DNA of 64,000 bases from Proteus columbae (lineage in GTDB: Bacteria > Pseudomonadota > Gammaproteobacteria > Enterobacterales > Enterobacteriaceae), in NCBI RefSeq assembly GCF_002777965.1, contig NZ_NGVR01000030.1, positions 107,749 through 171,748 of the forward strand, read 5' to 3'. This document shows, in pieces, positions 17,785 to 26,126 of this stretch. Within the stretch, counting starts at the first letter, position 1. Each line of letters begins with the position of its first letter. The notes beneath the pieces were generated by a model. That model searched no databases. It worked only from the letters and a program-made list of their open reading frames with translations, and had not been told where the DNA came from. Position numbers and translations under genes: made by a program.

Positions 17785-18510
17785 TTATGCGAATTGTTTA
17801 AACGACATCGGTAGGCTTCTTATAAGTTTTCCATGAAAATAAACTTCATGTATTTCATTGTCATCGATAAAAAAGGGTGGATAAAAGTCATTGTCTGATA
17901 TTACAGCTAACTTTCTACCTTTAACGCGTTGTAATCGTTTAATAAAGGTAGAATCTTCAAAGTTAAAGATATAAATACCATCACCATTGAATTGATTTAT
18001 TTTGGTATCTATAAAAAGTAAGTCTTTAGGATTCAGTGTTGGAGTCATACTATCGCCATCAACATTGATGATCATTACTCCATCTAAATTACTGCGACCA
18101 AACAACTCATAAACACGTTCTTGAGGTATTTCTATTGACCTAACAACCTCTGGAAATGGGTTATTAACATAACCATTGCCAGCTGATGCAAAAGCTTCAA
18201 TTTGTCTAACTATGGCCGTGTCTTTATTAAATTCATTTTTAGGATCAGTTTGTAGACCGACTCCATAATCAAGATATGCTGGGGTTGAAAAAACGGTTTT
18301 AGCAACTAATTCCATCTTATCATCTCTAGGTTTGGCTGTGCCTAATGTATATCGACGCGCCATTTCATAAGACACGCCAACCTGTTCGGACAATTGCCGA
18401 ATATCTACATTAACCTCTTTCATTCGCTGGGTTAGTCGTTTAGCGAAACTATCATATTTGTTATTTTCTACCATAAGTAGAATTCTATCTACCAATCCTG
18501 TCATTGTCAT
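17785..18510 (-). CDS. CI-type repressor with S24 autoprotease domain
   Basis: The prophage repressor: helix-turn-helix around residues 24-70 (LTQRMKEVNVDIRQLSEQVGVSYEMARRY), then a linker with an Ala-Gly cleavage bond at 110-111, and a LexA-like peptidase with nucleophile S154 (DGDSMTP) and base K191 (FIKRL). RecA-stimulated cleavage and SOS induction are therefore expected. ATG 18510 lacks a clear ribosome site and the operators overlap this region; M13 (18474) gives a start more like other CI proteins. It is divergent from the Cro-like gene. Confidence 0.9.
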   Translation of the reverse strand: MTMTGLVDRILLMVENNKYDSFAKRLTQRMKEVNVDIRQLSEQVGVSYEMARRYTLGTAKPRDDKMELVAKTVFSTPAYLDYGVGLQTDPKNEFNKDTAIVRQIEAFASAGNGYVNNPFPEVVRSIEIPQERVYELFGRSNLDGVMIINVDGDSMTPTLNPKDLLFIDTKINQFNGDGIYIFNFEDSTFIKRLQRVKGRKLAVISDNDFYPPFFIDDNEIHEVYFHGKLIRSLPMSFKQFA

Positions 18511-18548
18511 TTCTATTTTAAGTTGTTTTATTTGTCTACTTTAAGTAG
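18468..18548. promoter_or_regulatory. OR-like operators between cI and cro
   Basis: Three related 13-bp sites: CTACCATAAGTAG (18468-18480), CTATTTTAAGTTG (18513-18525) and CTACTTTAAGTAG (18536-18548). They are near-palindromic around a central T/A and match the pair near 17.7 kb, giving a two-region operator system for CI and Cro. Confidence 0.75.
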
Positions 18549-18578
18549 TATTGGTGTATTACTTAAGGAGAGGCATTT

Positions 18579-18812
18579 ATGCACCAAGAAAATTATACAG
18601 AAAAAGCAATTAGAACAATTGGAGTGCCGTCTGCGGTATCTCGAATGTTTGGCTTTAATTCCCCTCAGTCAGTTTTTAACTGGATTAAAAATAACAAAGT
18701 ACCAGCAGAGCGAGTGATCCAATTATGTGAGTTGGGTGGTTGGGTTGTATCACCTCATCAATTGCGCCCAGATCTCTATCCAAATAAAACCGATGGTCTA
18801 CCAAAACAATAA
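18579..18812 (+). CDS. Cro-like YdaS-family DNA-binding protein
   Basis: A 77-residue protein with a single helix-turn-helix: IGVPSAVSRMFGFNSPQSVFNWIKNNKVPAERVIQLCELGG. The pattern 'SxxSVxxWxxxxxxPxxRxxxxxxL' is typical of the YdaS group, which occupies the Cro position in many lambdoid prophages. It is divergent from cI with operator sites in between and starts after TTAAGGAGAGG. It should bind the same operators and allow lytic growth. Confidence 0.85.
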   Translation: MHQENYTEKAIRTIGVPSAVSRMFGFNSPQSVFNWIKNNKVPAERVIQLCELGGWVVSPHQLRPDLYPNKTDGLPKQ

Positions 18813-18863
18813 CAAAACCGTTTAAAGCAGTTAACTACAAGAATTTATCAATGGTGGTAGGAA

Positions 18864-19322
18864 ATGAGTAACCAATCAATAAAACAGGTAGTGAAAGAAA
18901 TGTGTGAGGCGACAGCTGGTGGGCGTGAGGCAATGGCTGGAGCACTTGGTCTGTCTTTAACATCATTCAACAACAAGCTTTATGAGAAAAATGGTTGTCG
19001 CTCATTTGATTTAAATGAGTTGTTAGCGATGCAAGATATTTCAAAGACCGTTTTATTTGCTGAATTTGTCGCGCGTGAATCAAATCGCTTACTTGTGGAC
19101 AGGATCAGTCCTGCGGAACTTGACGAAACGGAATTGTTTGTACTGCGTAGTGGTGTTGACGAAATGCAGGGGCGTTTAGCGTTATTCATGAAAGATAGCT
19201 TGGCTGATGGCGTTATTGATAACGAAGAAGAACAGAAAATAAAAATGATGCTGGATGGATTAATTTCACAGATCCGCACATTTATGAATGCGTTTGTTTC
19301 GTTGCATCAAAAGAGAAATTAA
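18864..19322 (+). CDS. CII-like phage regulatory protein (YmfL / CP76 type)
   Basis: A 152-residue protein whose first 60 residues form a DNA-binding domain (VVKEMCEATAGGREAMAGALGLSLTSFNNKLYEKNG), as in the CII/YmfL family, followed by a helical C-terminal half. It directly follows the Cro-like gene in the cII position, so a role in establishing lysogeny is likely. The start follows GGTAGGAA. The family assignment is from pattern and position only. Confidence 0.75.
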   Translation: MSNQSIKQVVKEMCEATAGGREAMAGALGLSLTSFNNKLYEKNGCRSFDLNELLAMQDISKTVLFAEFVARESNRLLVDRISPAELDETELFVLRSGVDEMQGRLALFMKDSLADGVIDNEEEQKIKMMLDGLISQIRTFMNAFVSLHQKRN

Positions 19323-19410
19323 AGATGGCTATATCCAGAAAGGGTGAAGCCAAAGGTGTACGGCCTCTGGCTTCGGTTCGCAAATTTCAATTGTGTGAAG
19401 AGAAATTAGC

Positions 19411-19590
19411 ATGAGTAGATTATCAAACTTAGCATGCCGTACGCAAGTACGGGCTTCAATGCGTGATGGTCGTTTTGTCTATGAAATTAAAGTACCAGAA
19501 GGCTATGAAGAAACAAACTACCAATTTATGCGTTGGCTGGTAGATGATTTCAATTTGAATCGTGGATTAAAGGTGGGCAATGAACAATGA
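19411..19590 (+). CDS. Small early phage protein (59 residues)
   Basis: ATG 19411 follows GTGTGAAGAGAAATTAGC, the same leader repeated at 17.4 and 17.67 kb. The 59-residue product begins MSRLSNLACRTQVRASMRDG and continues FVYEIKVPEGYEETNYQFMRWLV. It has a balanced composition and a last helix, with no motif I recognise. It overlaps the next gene by 11 bases, which supports it as part of the rightward operon. Confidence 0.65.
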   Translation: MSRLSNLACRTQVRASMRDGRFVYEIKVPEGYEETNYQFMRWLVDDFNLNRGLKVGNEQ

Positions 19591-19759
19591 GAACCCAAAC
19601 CAACTTGATCGCTACTACAAAAATCACAGGGGTATTGTTGTTCATGTTGTTCGTTATGACAGAGAAAAACAGCGCGTTATTTTTATGCTTGATGGTTGTG
19701 ACGACCCACAGTGTGAACCTGTACAGCGTTTTAAAGAGAAATACACCAGAGTTAAATAG
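19580..19759 (+). CDS. DUF4222-like small phage protein
   Basis: A 59-residue frame starting ATGAACAATGAG inside the previous gene. The product has the layout of DUF4222: DRYYKNHRGIVVHVVRYD, a short strand VIFMLDGCDDPQC, and the end VQRFKEKYTRVK. These proteins are common next to replication genes of lambdoid phages and have no known function. Its stop is 10 bp before the O-like gene. Confidence 0.7.
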   Translation: MNNENPNQLDRYYKNHRGIVVHVVRYDREKQRVIFMLDGCDDPQCEPVQRFKEKYTRVK

Positions 19760-19768
19760 GAGCCTAGC

Positions 19769-20617
19769 ATGAGTATGATTTTAACTGCCCGTGCGCTTCA
19801 AATAAAAACGGGTAATCCACTACGTAAGCTTGTACTTGTAAAGCTGGCTGATAATGCTAATGACCAAGGTGAGGCGTGGCCTTCCGTTGCGTATATTGCT
19901 GAGCAGTGTGAGATTTCTGTTCGTTCTGTTCAAAACCACATTACTGAATTAGAAAAAATGGGGTTACTTAGAACAGAATTTAGAAAATCAGCTAACGGTT
20001 TAAATCAGTCAAATATTTATCATTTGCTATTAAGAGAGCCTGTGAATAGTGGTGCAGGAAATGCACCATCTGGTGCAAATAATGCAGGGGGTAGTGGTGC
20101 AGGAGATTCCAAAACTGGTGCAGGAGATGCACCCAGAATCAGTAAAGATCCAGTCATAGATCCTAATAATAAAAATATTAAGTCTCGTTCTGAAAAATCC
20201 AAAGCGAAAACTTCGCTACCAGACGATTTCAAACCAACAGCAATTCATGGCGAAAAAGCATTAAGTGCAGGGCTAGTTCTGAATGATGAATTCGAAAAGT
20301 TTTGTGACTATCACGCCAGTAAAGGGTCAATGTTTATTGACTGGAATCGGGCATTTAATTATTGGTTAGGTCAAGCTAAACAATTTAAACCACAAAAAAA
20401 TACTAATTTATCAGCAAATATTGATGCTGTTGAGCGTGATGAGACATTCCGTTTAATTTTCAGTACTGGTTGGAAACCTAAAAATAAAATTCAGGAGTTG
20501 TCAGCAATTCAAGCTCGAAAAAATGGATTAGGGCGAATGAGTGATGTTGCTGGATTATCTGCATGGCGTGGCATTTGGAAACAGGTAGCAGAGCAACTTG
20601 CCAAGGAGGAAATGTAA
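19769..20617 (+). CDS. O-like replication initiation protein
   Basis: The N-terminal 90 residues are a winged helix-turn-helix (LADNANDQGEAWPSVAYIAEQCEISVRSVQNHITELEKMG), as in phage replication proteins. A low-complexity Gly/Ala/Asn linker (about 95-125) is encoded by repeats that look like origin iterons. The C-terminal part from 150 (LPDDFKPTAIHGEKALSAG, KGSMFIDWNRAFNYWLGQ) resembles the DnaT-like domain that contacts host primosome proteins. It therefore probably opens the phage origin within its own gene, as lambda O does. Its stop overlaps the methyltransferase start. Confidence 0.8.
   Translation: MSMILTARALQIKTGNPLRKLVLVKLADNANDQGEAWPSVAYIAEQCEISVRSVQNHITELEKMGLLRTEFRKSANGLNQSNIYHLLLREPVNSGAGNAPSGANNAGGSGAGDSKTGAGDAPRISKDPVIDPNNKNIKSRSEKSKAKTSLPDDFKPTAIHGEKALSAGLVLNDEFEKFCDYHASKGSMFIDWNRAFNYWLGQAKQFKPQKNTNLSANIDAVERDETFRLIFSTGWKPKNKIQELSAIQARKNGLGRMSDVAGLSAWRGIWKQVAEQLAKEEM
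20051..20134 (+). repeat. Candidate replication-origin iterons
   Basis: Four related 17-bp units start at 20051, 20072, 20096 and 20118 (consensus GGTGCAGGAGATGCACC), spaced 21, 24 and 22 bp. The outer two are near-perfect dyads GGTGCA/TGCACC. They lie in the linker part of the O-like gene, exactly where lambda has its four iterons. Confidence 0.7.
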
Positions 20618-22572
20618 TGCGTTTAACTTATGGATCTGTCTGCTCTGGAATTGAGGCAGCTAGTGTTGCATGGGAACCTCTGAACATGAAACCTGAATGG
20701 TTTAGTGAAATAGAACCATTTCCTTGTGCTGTACTAAGTCATCACTGGCCAGAAATTAAAAACCTAGGTGATATGACCACTATTACTGACAAATTAAAAG
20801 CTAACGAAGTGGTTGCGCCTGATGTATTGGTGGGCGGTACACCATGCCAAGCGTTCAGCGTTGCAGGATTGCGTGGTGGTTTAAGTGATGAACGAGGGCA
20901 ATTAACTTTATCATTTGTTGAATTAGCGGATTGTATTGATGAAATTAGAACAAAAGAAGGGAAAGAGCCAGCCATTATCGTCTGGGAAAATGTGCCAGGA
21001 GTCCTCAGTAGTAAAGATAACGCATTCGGATGCTTCCTTGCTGGACTCGCTGGAGAAAGTGAAGAACTTAAGCCAGCAGGGAAAAAATGGTCAAACGCGG
21101 GTTATGTGTCTGGACCCCAAAGAACTATCAGTTGGCGGATCCTTGATGCTCAATATTTCGGAGTGCCCCAACGACGTCGTCGTATCTTCGTTATCGCAAC
21201 TGCTAGAAAAGACATTAGTGTCTCACAAGTATTATTTGAGCAAGCAGGCATGCGAGGGGATATTGAGACGGGCAGAGCGCAGGCAGAAGAAATTACCAAT
21301 AATGCTGGAGAATGCCTTGCAAGTGGCAATAAAACAACAGGAACAATCTTAGCAAATTGTGGTGCTAAACACTGGCTTGGAAATCAAGAGGCATTTACTG
21401 GTGATTTTCATGTTGTTGATACATTCCGATTACAATCTTTTGGTCAGTATACCCAAGATGATTCAGCATCTACATTAAGAAGCCGTGATGATAAAAGTGC
21501 CACTGACTTGATTGTTTTTAATCATCAAGCTGGTGGGAATACATCAGCAACATTGGGGGCTAACTCTGAATTAACGGGTTGTTTACAGGCATCTCAACAT
21601 CCTGCAATTGCTCTTGCTGGTAACACCATTGGTAGAAAGCCTGAAAATGGTGGTAATGGCAATGGTTTTAATGAGCTTGATATTTCATATACGTTAACGC
21701 AAACAGATGTTCATGGTGTAAATATTAATAATATTGTTCGCCGATTGACACCTATTGAATGTGAGCGATTACAAGGATTTCCCGATAATCACACTAAAGT
21801 TCCTTTTAAAAATAAAGCTATTGACGATTGTCCTGATGGGCACCGTTATCGAGCGCTTGGTAATTCAATGGCTGTACCAGTTATGCATTGGATTGGTGAT
21901 CGTATTTGTAATGTTGTTGCTGAAGTAAAAAAGATAAATGAGTATTCGCGAAAGCTTACTCTATTGAAATCAAAGTCCACGCATAAATTAAAAGAAATTG
22001 GTGACCAATGGCGATCACCAGATAACCTTTACTATGGCATCAACTCTAAATATGGACCGTTTACTTTAGATTTATTCACTGATGGTCAAAACAGTAAATG
22101 CCCACACTTCTACACAGCGGAAGATAATGCGCTCACTCAAGACTGGTCAGAAAAGCTGAAAGAAATCGGTGGTTCAGCATTTGGCAACCCTCCTTACTCA
22201 CGTAGTTCATATCATGAAGGTCAACCTTTAACAGGTGTTGGTCACATCATGAGTCATGCATTTGCTATGCGTGAAAAACACGGTCGATATGTTTTTTTAT
22301 TAAAAGCAGCCACATCAGAAACATGGTGGCCAGAAGAAGCTGATCACGTTTGTTTTATTCGTGGACGCATTGGTTTTGACGTTCCTGAGTGGTTTGTTCC
22401 CGCAGATGAAAAACAGAAACCAACAGGGGCATTTTTTGCTGGCGCTATCGTGGTGTTTGATAAAACGTGGAATGGTAAAGCCATTGATTACATTCAACGC
22501 AGTGAGTTAGAGCAAATCGGCAAAACATTTATTGAACAAGCGAAATGGCTTGTATCGAGAGGTGTTGCATGA
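20617..22572 (+). CDS. Fused DNA cytosine-C5 and adenine-N6 methyltransferase
   Basis: The 651-residue protein holds two enzymes. Residues 1-430 are a C5 methylase: motif I SVCSGIEAASVAW, motif IV GGTPCQAFS with nucleophile C77, motif VI ENV at 124-126, motif VIII QRRRRIFVIA, a long target-recognition segment, then RLTPIECERLQGFP and RALGNSMAVPV. Residues 450-651 match the phage-type N6-adenine methylase, with NPPY at 524-527. It would modify phage DNA against host restriction. ATG 20617 overlaps the O-like stop (TAATG) after AAGGAGG. Confidence 0.88.
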   Translation: MRLTYGSVCSGIEAASVAWEPLNMKPEWFSEIEPFPCAVLSHHWPEIKNLGDMTTITDKLKANEVVAPDVLVGGTPCQAFSVAGLRGGLSDERGQLTLSFVELADCIDEIRTKEGKEPAIIVWENVPGVLSSKDNAFGCFLAGLAGESEELKPAGKKWSNAGYVSGPQRTISWRILDAQYFGVPQRRRRIFVIATARKDISVSQVLFEQAGMRGDIETGRAQAEEITNNAGECLASGNKTTGTILANCGAKHWLGNQEAFTGDFHVVDTFRLQSFGQYTQDDSASTLRSRDDKSATDLIVFNHQAGGNTSATLGANSELTGCLQASQHPAIALAGNTIGRKPENGGNGNGFNELDISYTLTQTDVHGVNINNIVRRLTPIECERLQGFPDNHTKVPFKNKAIDDCPDGHRYRALGNSMAVPVMHWIGDRICNVVAEVKKINEYSRKLTLLKSKSTHKLKEIGDQWRSPDNLYYGINSKYGPFTLDLFTDGQNSKCPHFYTAEDNALTQDWSEKLKEIGGSAFGNPPYSRSSYHEGQPLTGVGHIMSHAFAMREKHGRYVFLLKAATSETWWPEEADHVCFIRGRIGFDVPEWFVPADEKQKPTGAFFAGAIVVFDKTWNGKAIDYIQRSELEQIGKTFIEQAKWLVSRGVA

Positions 22573-22961
22573 AAATCACAGAGCAAATACTGGCATTGTA
22601 CAAAACAGGTGAAGTGGTGGATCGCGACACTGTTATTCGTGATTTAGACACTAATTTAGCCGGTGCATCAAGAGCGTTGGCACACCTTTGGACTTTAGGC
22701 GCATTGGTCAGAATTAGTGAAGAGCGTCCATTACGTTACAGAGTAACTAAAGAGGCAGAAAGAATTCATTCAGCAATAACAGAATCACGTAAATCAGGTG
22801 AGTCAGTCTACATTGAAAAATTGAATACTCAGAAAGCTAAAAAATGTGCTTTGCCAACTATCAAATGGGTAAAACACGCCACTTCTAATTTTGCACTCAT
22901 GGGGAAATTACCAACCGAGCCCTACGATTCATTAGTAAGATCAGTAAGAGGTAATCACTAA
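22569..22961 (+). CDS. Hypothetical phage protein, possible winged helix
   Basis: The 130-residue product starts at an ATGA overlap with the methyltransferase stop. The first 65 residues (ITEQILALYKTGEVVDRDTVIRDLDTNLAGASRALAHLWTLGALVRISEERPLRYRVT) look like a small winged-helix domain, so DNA binding is plausible. The rest is basic and unstructured in appearance. I do not recognise the family. It is part of the rightward early operon. Confidence 0.6.
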   Translation: MKITEQILALYKTGEVVDRDTVIRDLDTNLAGASRALAHLWTLGALVRISEERPLRYRVTKEAERIHSAITESRKSGESVYIEKLNTQKAKKCALPTIKWVKHATSNFALMGKLPTEPYDSLVRSVRGNH

Positions 22962-23041
22962 TGCTAACTAAATACATTTTGTTCGTTGGGTTTTGGTTTG
23001 TGGTGACATTGCTAATTGGCTTATGGGGGACTTATGCCTGA
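22961..23041 (+). CDS. Tiny membrane protein (26 residues)
   Basis: ATG 22961 overlaps the upstream stop (TAATG) and the frame ends in TGA at 23041, six bases into rusA. The peptide is one transmembrane helix (KYILFVGFWFVVTLLIGLWG) with a short tail. Tight overlap on both sides suggests that it is translated; the function is unknown. Confidence 0.5.
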   Translation: MLTKYILFVGFWFVVTLLIGLWGTYA

Positions 23042-23421
23042 ACTCGTGCTTACGTTGCCATTTCCACCTAGCGTAAATACTTATTGGAGAAATACCCAAA
23101 GAGGAACCTTAGTCAGTGCAAAAGGACGAGTCTTTAGAGCAAATGCGATTGCAGCAGTCTATGAACAATTAAAGCGTAGACCTAAGGCTATTGAGAGTGA
23201 CGTGTTTGTTTCAGTGAAATTATACCCACCAACTAAGCAGGCTAGAGATATTGATAATTTCTTAAAAGCACCTTTTGATGCGCTTACTTATGCGGGGGTA
23301 TGGGTCGATGATAAACAGATTAAAAAAAATGGATGTTGAATGGATGGACGTTATTAAAGGCGGGAAGCTTGAAATAACCATTCGTCAGCATAGTAAAAGC
23401 GTGATGTACGGTCACGAATAA
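23035..23421 (+). pseudogene. rusA: RusA Holliday junction resolvase, frameshifted near the end
   Basis: The frame begins MPELVLTLPFPPSVNTYWR, the standard RusA start, and keeps the catalytic aspartates (RDIDNFLKAPFDAL, D72 and D74, and VWVDD, D92) and K78. A run of eight A residues at 23322-23329 shifts the frame, ending the product at 23339. With seven A residues it would continue KMDVEWMDVIKGGKLEITIR to the TAA at 23421, giving the usual length. All catalytic residues are upstream of the shift. Sequence error, slippage or real loss of the last strand cannot be distinguished. Confidence 0.85.
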
Positions 23422-23439
23422 AACGTGGAGAGAAATAGC

Positions 23440-24243
23440 ATGAATGGATTAATTGTTATTGACGGTTTTCAGGTTCGTAGAGATGTAGCTGGTCGCTATT
23501 GTTTAAATGATTTACATCGAGTGTCAGGTGGCGAAAAACGACACCAACCATCGAACTGGAGTTCATTGGCTCAAACGAAAGAGTTGATTGATGAAATTTC
23601 GACCGCTCCTGAGATCACAGGAGCGCCTATTGCCACTGTCGCTGGTGGATATAACCAAGGGACGTATGTTTGCAAAGAATTAGTGTATGCCTACGCAATG
23701 TGGATCAGCGCTTCTTTTCATCTGAAAGTGATCCGCACCTTTGATGCTTTAGTGTCACAACAGCACCAAGAGAAACTCAGTGATAAGGTTCAAGCGGGCG
23801 TGATACTACTGGAATCGATGTCTAAAAGTCTAAACTTTTCGAATTCATCAAAGTTAGGCGCTTATCAAAAATTACAGGCCATGGCGGGATTACCTGAATT
23901 AGCACCTGTGTATGCGATTGATGCACCAAGTGGATCTATGGATGGCTCCAGTCGTCCAACAGTTGCATTATCAACACTGATCAACAAACACAACCTACCT
24001 ATTTCAGCACAGCAAGCCTATAAGCGATTAGCCGAACTAGGCATTGTTGAACGTCTATCACGCCCAAGCACGAAAACTGCTAGCAAAACGAAAGAGTTTT
24101 GGTCTGTTACGGCTAGAGGTTGTCAGTTTGGGAAGAATATGACGAGTCCTAATAATCCGCGCGAAACCCAACCGCATTTCTTTGAGAGTAAAACGGATGA
24201 ATTGATCCGCATGGTGATGTTGAATAAGCAGGTGAGCGCATGA
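23440..24243 (+). CDS. KilA-N domain DNA-binding protein
   Basis: The 267-residue protein has an N-terminal KilA-N domain (residues 1-110): RYCLNDLHRVSGGEKRHQPSNW, GGYNQGTYVCKELVYAYAMWISASFHLKVIRTFD. The C-terminal part has a phage antirepressor-like winged helix (STLINKHNLPISAQQAYKRLAELGIVERLSRPS). Such proteins bind DNA and may act as antirepressors. ATG 23440 has GGAGAG upstream and is preferred to an earlier GTG. The stop overlaps the next start (ATGA). Confidence 0.8.
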   Translation: MNGLIVIDGFQVRRDVAGRYCLNDLHRVSGGEKRHQPSNWSSLAQTKELIDEISTAPEITGAPIATVAGGYNQGTYVCKELVYAYAMWISASFHLKVIRTFDALVSQQHQEKLSDKVQAGVILLESMSKSLNFSNSSKLGAYQKLQAMAGLPELAPVYAIDAPSGSMDGSSRPTVALSTLINKHNLPISAQQAYKRLAELGIVERLSRPSTKTASKTKEFWSVTARGCQFGKNMTSPNNPRETQPHFFESKTDELIRMVMLNKQVSA

Positions 24244-25265
24244 AATTATTATTAACTCCCTACATTCAACCTGAACTGGGCGTTGTATTACTTAAACCGG
24301 GTGCTGAATTACTCGAGCAATTTAAAAAGCATCACCGCGTGATTATTAGCGATGTTCCAAAAAGTTTAGATGTGTTGCCCTCAGGCGCATTGACGGGTGA
24401 TGAACAGCCGATTTTAAACAATAAGCACATCGTCCAATTTCTCAATAGTAAAAAAGTGATCCACACTATCGATAAAGTGGCGCCGATGGACTCGTGGGTT
24501 ATTCGTCATATTCAATGCTGTCAGATTGATAACGATGAAGATAATTACCATCACCATGAGTTAGTGACGACTTTTCACGAGGCTGGGGTGATCCGCACCT
24601 GTTGGCATCATGATAACCATATTAGAAATTCATCTGCTGGGTGGGTTGCTGAATTAGCTCATAAAAACCGTATTAATTGGATGTTAGACACTATTCGTTT
24701 TCGGTTGAGATTAGATAGTAGCCACCAGCTAACGATACCTGATTTTTTCACCTTTGCGGTTATGCATAACGTTATCGATGAATTACCAGAAGCGATATTG
24801 CGCCAGATTTTAAATTGGTCAGATAAACAAGAAGAACGCAGAGTTCACGGTGGTTTTCCTGAATCTGACATTATCCCAAGCAACGTAACCGCATTATCCG
24901 CAATGAATGAACGTTTAGATGCGATAAAGCCGGTTATTAAAGTATCTGTCGATCCGGAGCCACCAGCATCATTTCTTCTTAAACCAAAAATGCAACGTTG
25001 GGAAAATATCAACTGGCTCCAATGGGTGAAAACTCAACCGTGTTGCGTGTGTGGGCAACAGGCTGATGATCCGCACCACATCATAGGTCATGGTATGGGT
25101 GGTATGGGTACTAAGGCTCACGACTTATTCACTATTCCATTGTGTCGCATTCACCATGACGAGTTACACCGCGACCCAAAACAATGGGAAGCCACTCACG
25201 GCAATCAACTCGAATTGTTATTTCATTTTTTAAACCGTTCATTAGGCATCGGTGCATTTATTTAA
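24240..25265 (+). CDS. DUF968-type phage protein with HNH-like zinc motif
   Basis: A 341-residue protein common in the nin region of lambdoid phages. The C-terminal 80 residues carry the metal-nuclease pattern CCVCGQQADDPHHIIGHGMGGMG followed by IPLCRIHHDELHRDP, the Cys and His layout of an HNH/treble-clef nuclease. The N-terminal half is less conserved. Relatives are annotated DUF968 and are suspected recombination nucleases, but no reaction is shown here. It begins at an ATGA overlap with the KilA-N gene. Confidence 0.75.
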   Translation: MKLLLTPYIQPELGVVLLKPGAELLEQFKKHHRVIISDVPKSLDVLPSGALTGDEQPILNNKHIVQFLNSKKVIHTIDKVAPMDSWVIRHIQCCQIDNDEDNYHHHELVTTFHEAGVIRTCWHHDNHIRNSSAGWVAELAHKNRINWMLDTIRFRLRLDSSHQLTIPDFFTFAVMHNVIDELPEAILRQILNWSDKQEERRVHGGFPESDIIPSNVTALSAMNERLDAIKPVIKVSVDPEPPASFLLKPKMQRWENINWLQWVKTQPCCVCGQQADDPHHIIGHGMGGMGTKAHDLFTIPLCRIHHDELHRDPKQWEATHGNQLELLFHFLNRSLGIGAFI

Positions 25266-25292
25266 CGTGTGTACGGCACGAGGAGTATTAGC

Positions 25293-26078
25293 ATGAAACT
25301 AGAGTCAGCATTAAAACAATTTTATCCAAAGTCACCGATGATCACCGATACGTCAAACTGTACAGATCCCAACAGAATGAAGGGGATGGATACCGCAGGA
25401 GCACTTGGCATGACGGAACATCGTGCTAAATTTGGCATGTCTGCGTTTTTTGCTAAGAATGACGTGAGTGAAAAAGATAAGTTCAGCACCGTAGAGCAGT
25501 TAACACAATATGCACTTAAAGTAACCCCAAAGCTGGTGGCGAAATCGGCAGGTAATAAGTTGGGCTACTGTTTAGTGATCCTCGCAAAAATGGCGTTTGA
25601 AGATTACGCCCGTTCAGCGGGTTCGGTTTGCGAATGTTCTGCGTGTGCAGGCAAAGGGCTAATTTACAGTCACAAAGATGTTGTTAAGTACCAAGGGAAA
25701 ACGAGTATTGATGGAACTGTTGTCATTGAATCTTGGAGTGAAAAAGAAAAAGTTGGTGAGTTATGCAAAACCTGCAATGGAAAGGGGAAATTAACTTACC
25801 GCTGTCGTTGTAAAGGTCGAGGTAAAGTATTAGATGAAAAACAAACGGAATTACAAGGCGGTGTACCTGTATTTAAAGATTGCCCTCGTTGTGCTGGTAG
25901 AGGGTACAAGAGAATGCCTTCTTCAGTCGCATATCAAGCCATTAGTAAATTGTTACCAGAGCTTAATGAGCGGACATGGCGTAGAAATTGGAAGCCATTC
26001 TATGAGATGTTAATTAGTAAATGTTTTAGTGAGGAAAGTGATGCTGAACAGATTTTTAAACAGGTGACTAGGTGTTAA
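25293..26078 (+). CDS. Q-type late antitermination protein
   Basis: The 261-residue protein carries DnaJ-like zinc repeats in its C-terminal half: CSACAGKG, CKTCNGKG, CRCKGRG and CPRCAGRG, then a helical end with RTWRRNWKPFYEML. This is the architecture of the phage 82-type Q antiterminator, which modifies RNA polymerase at the late promoter so that lysis and structural genes are read. It is the last early gene. ATG 25293 follows GAGGAGTATTAGC; an in-frame ATG at 25269 lacks a comparable site. Confidence 0.85.
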   Translation: MKLESALKQFYPKSPMITDTSNCTDPNRMKGMDTAGALGMTEHRAKFGMSAFFAKNDVSEKDKFSTVEQLTQYALKVTPKLVAKSAGNKLGYCLVILAKMAFEDYARSAGSVCECSACAGKGLIYSHKDVVKYQGKTSIDGTVVIESWSEKEKVGELCKTCNGKGKLTYRCRCKGRGKVLDEKQTELQGGVPVFKDCPRCAGRGYKRMPSSVAYQAISKLLPELNERTWRRNWKPFYEMLISKCFSEESDAEQIFKQVTRC

Positions 26079-26126
26079 TACTTATATAAGGTACACTTTT
26101 AATTTTTCAAATCAAGGAAGTATTTA

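Noticed and set aside
19587..19772. 61-codon frame starting ATGAGAACCCAA
   Set aside because: Overlaps the DUF4222-like gene in another frame, which has the better family match.
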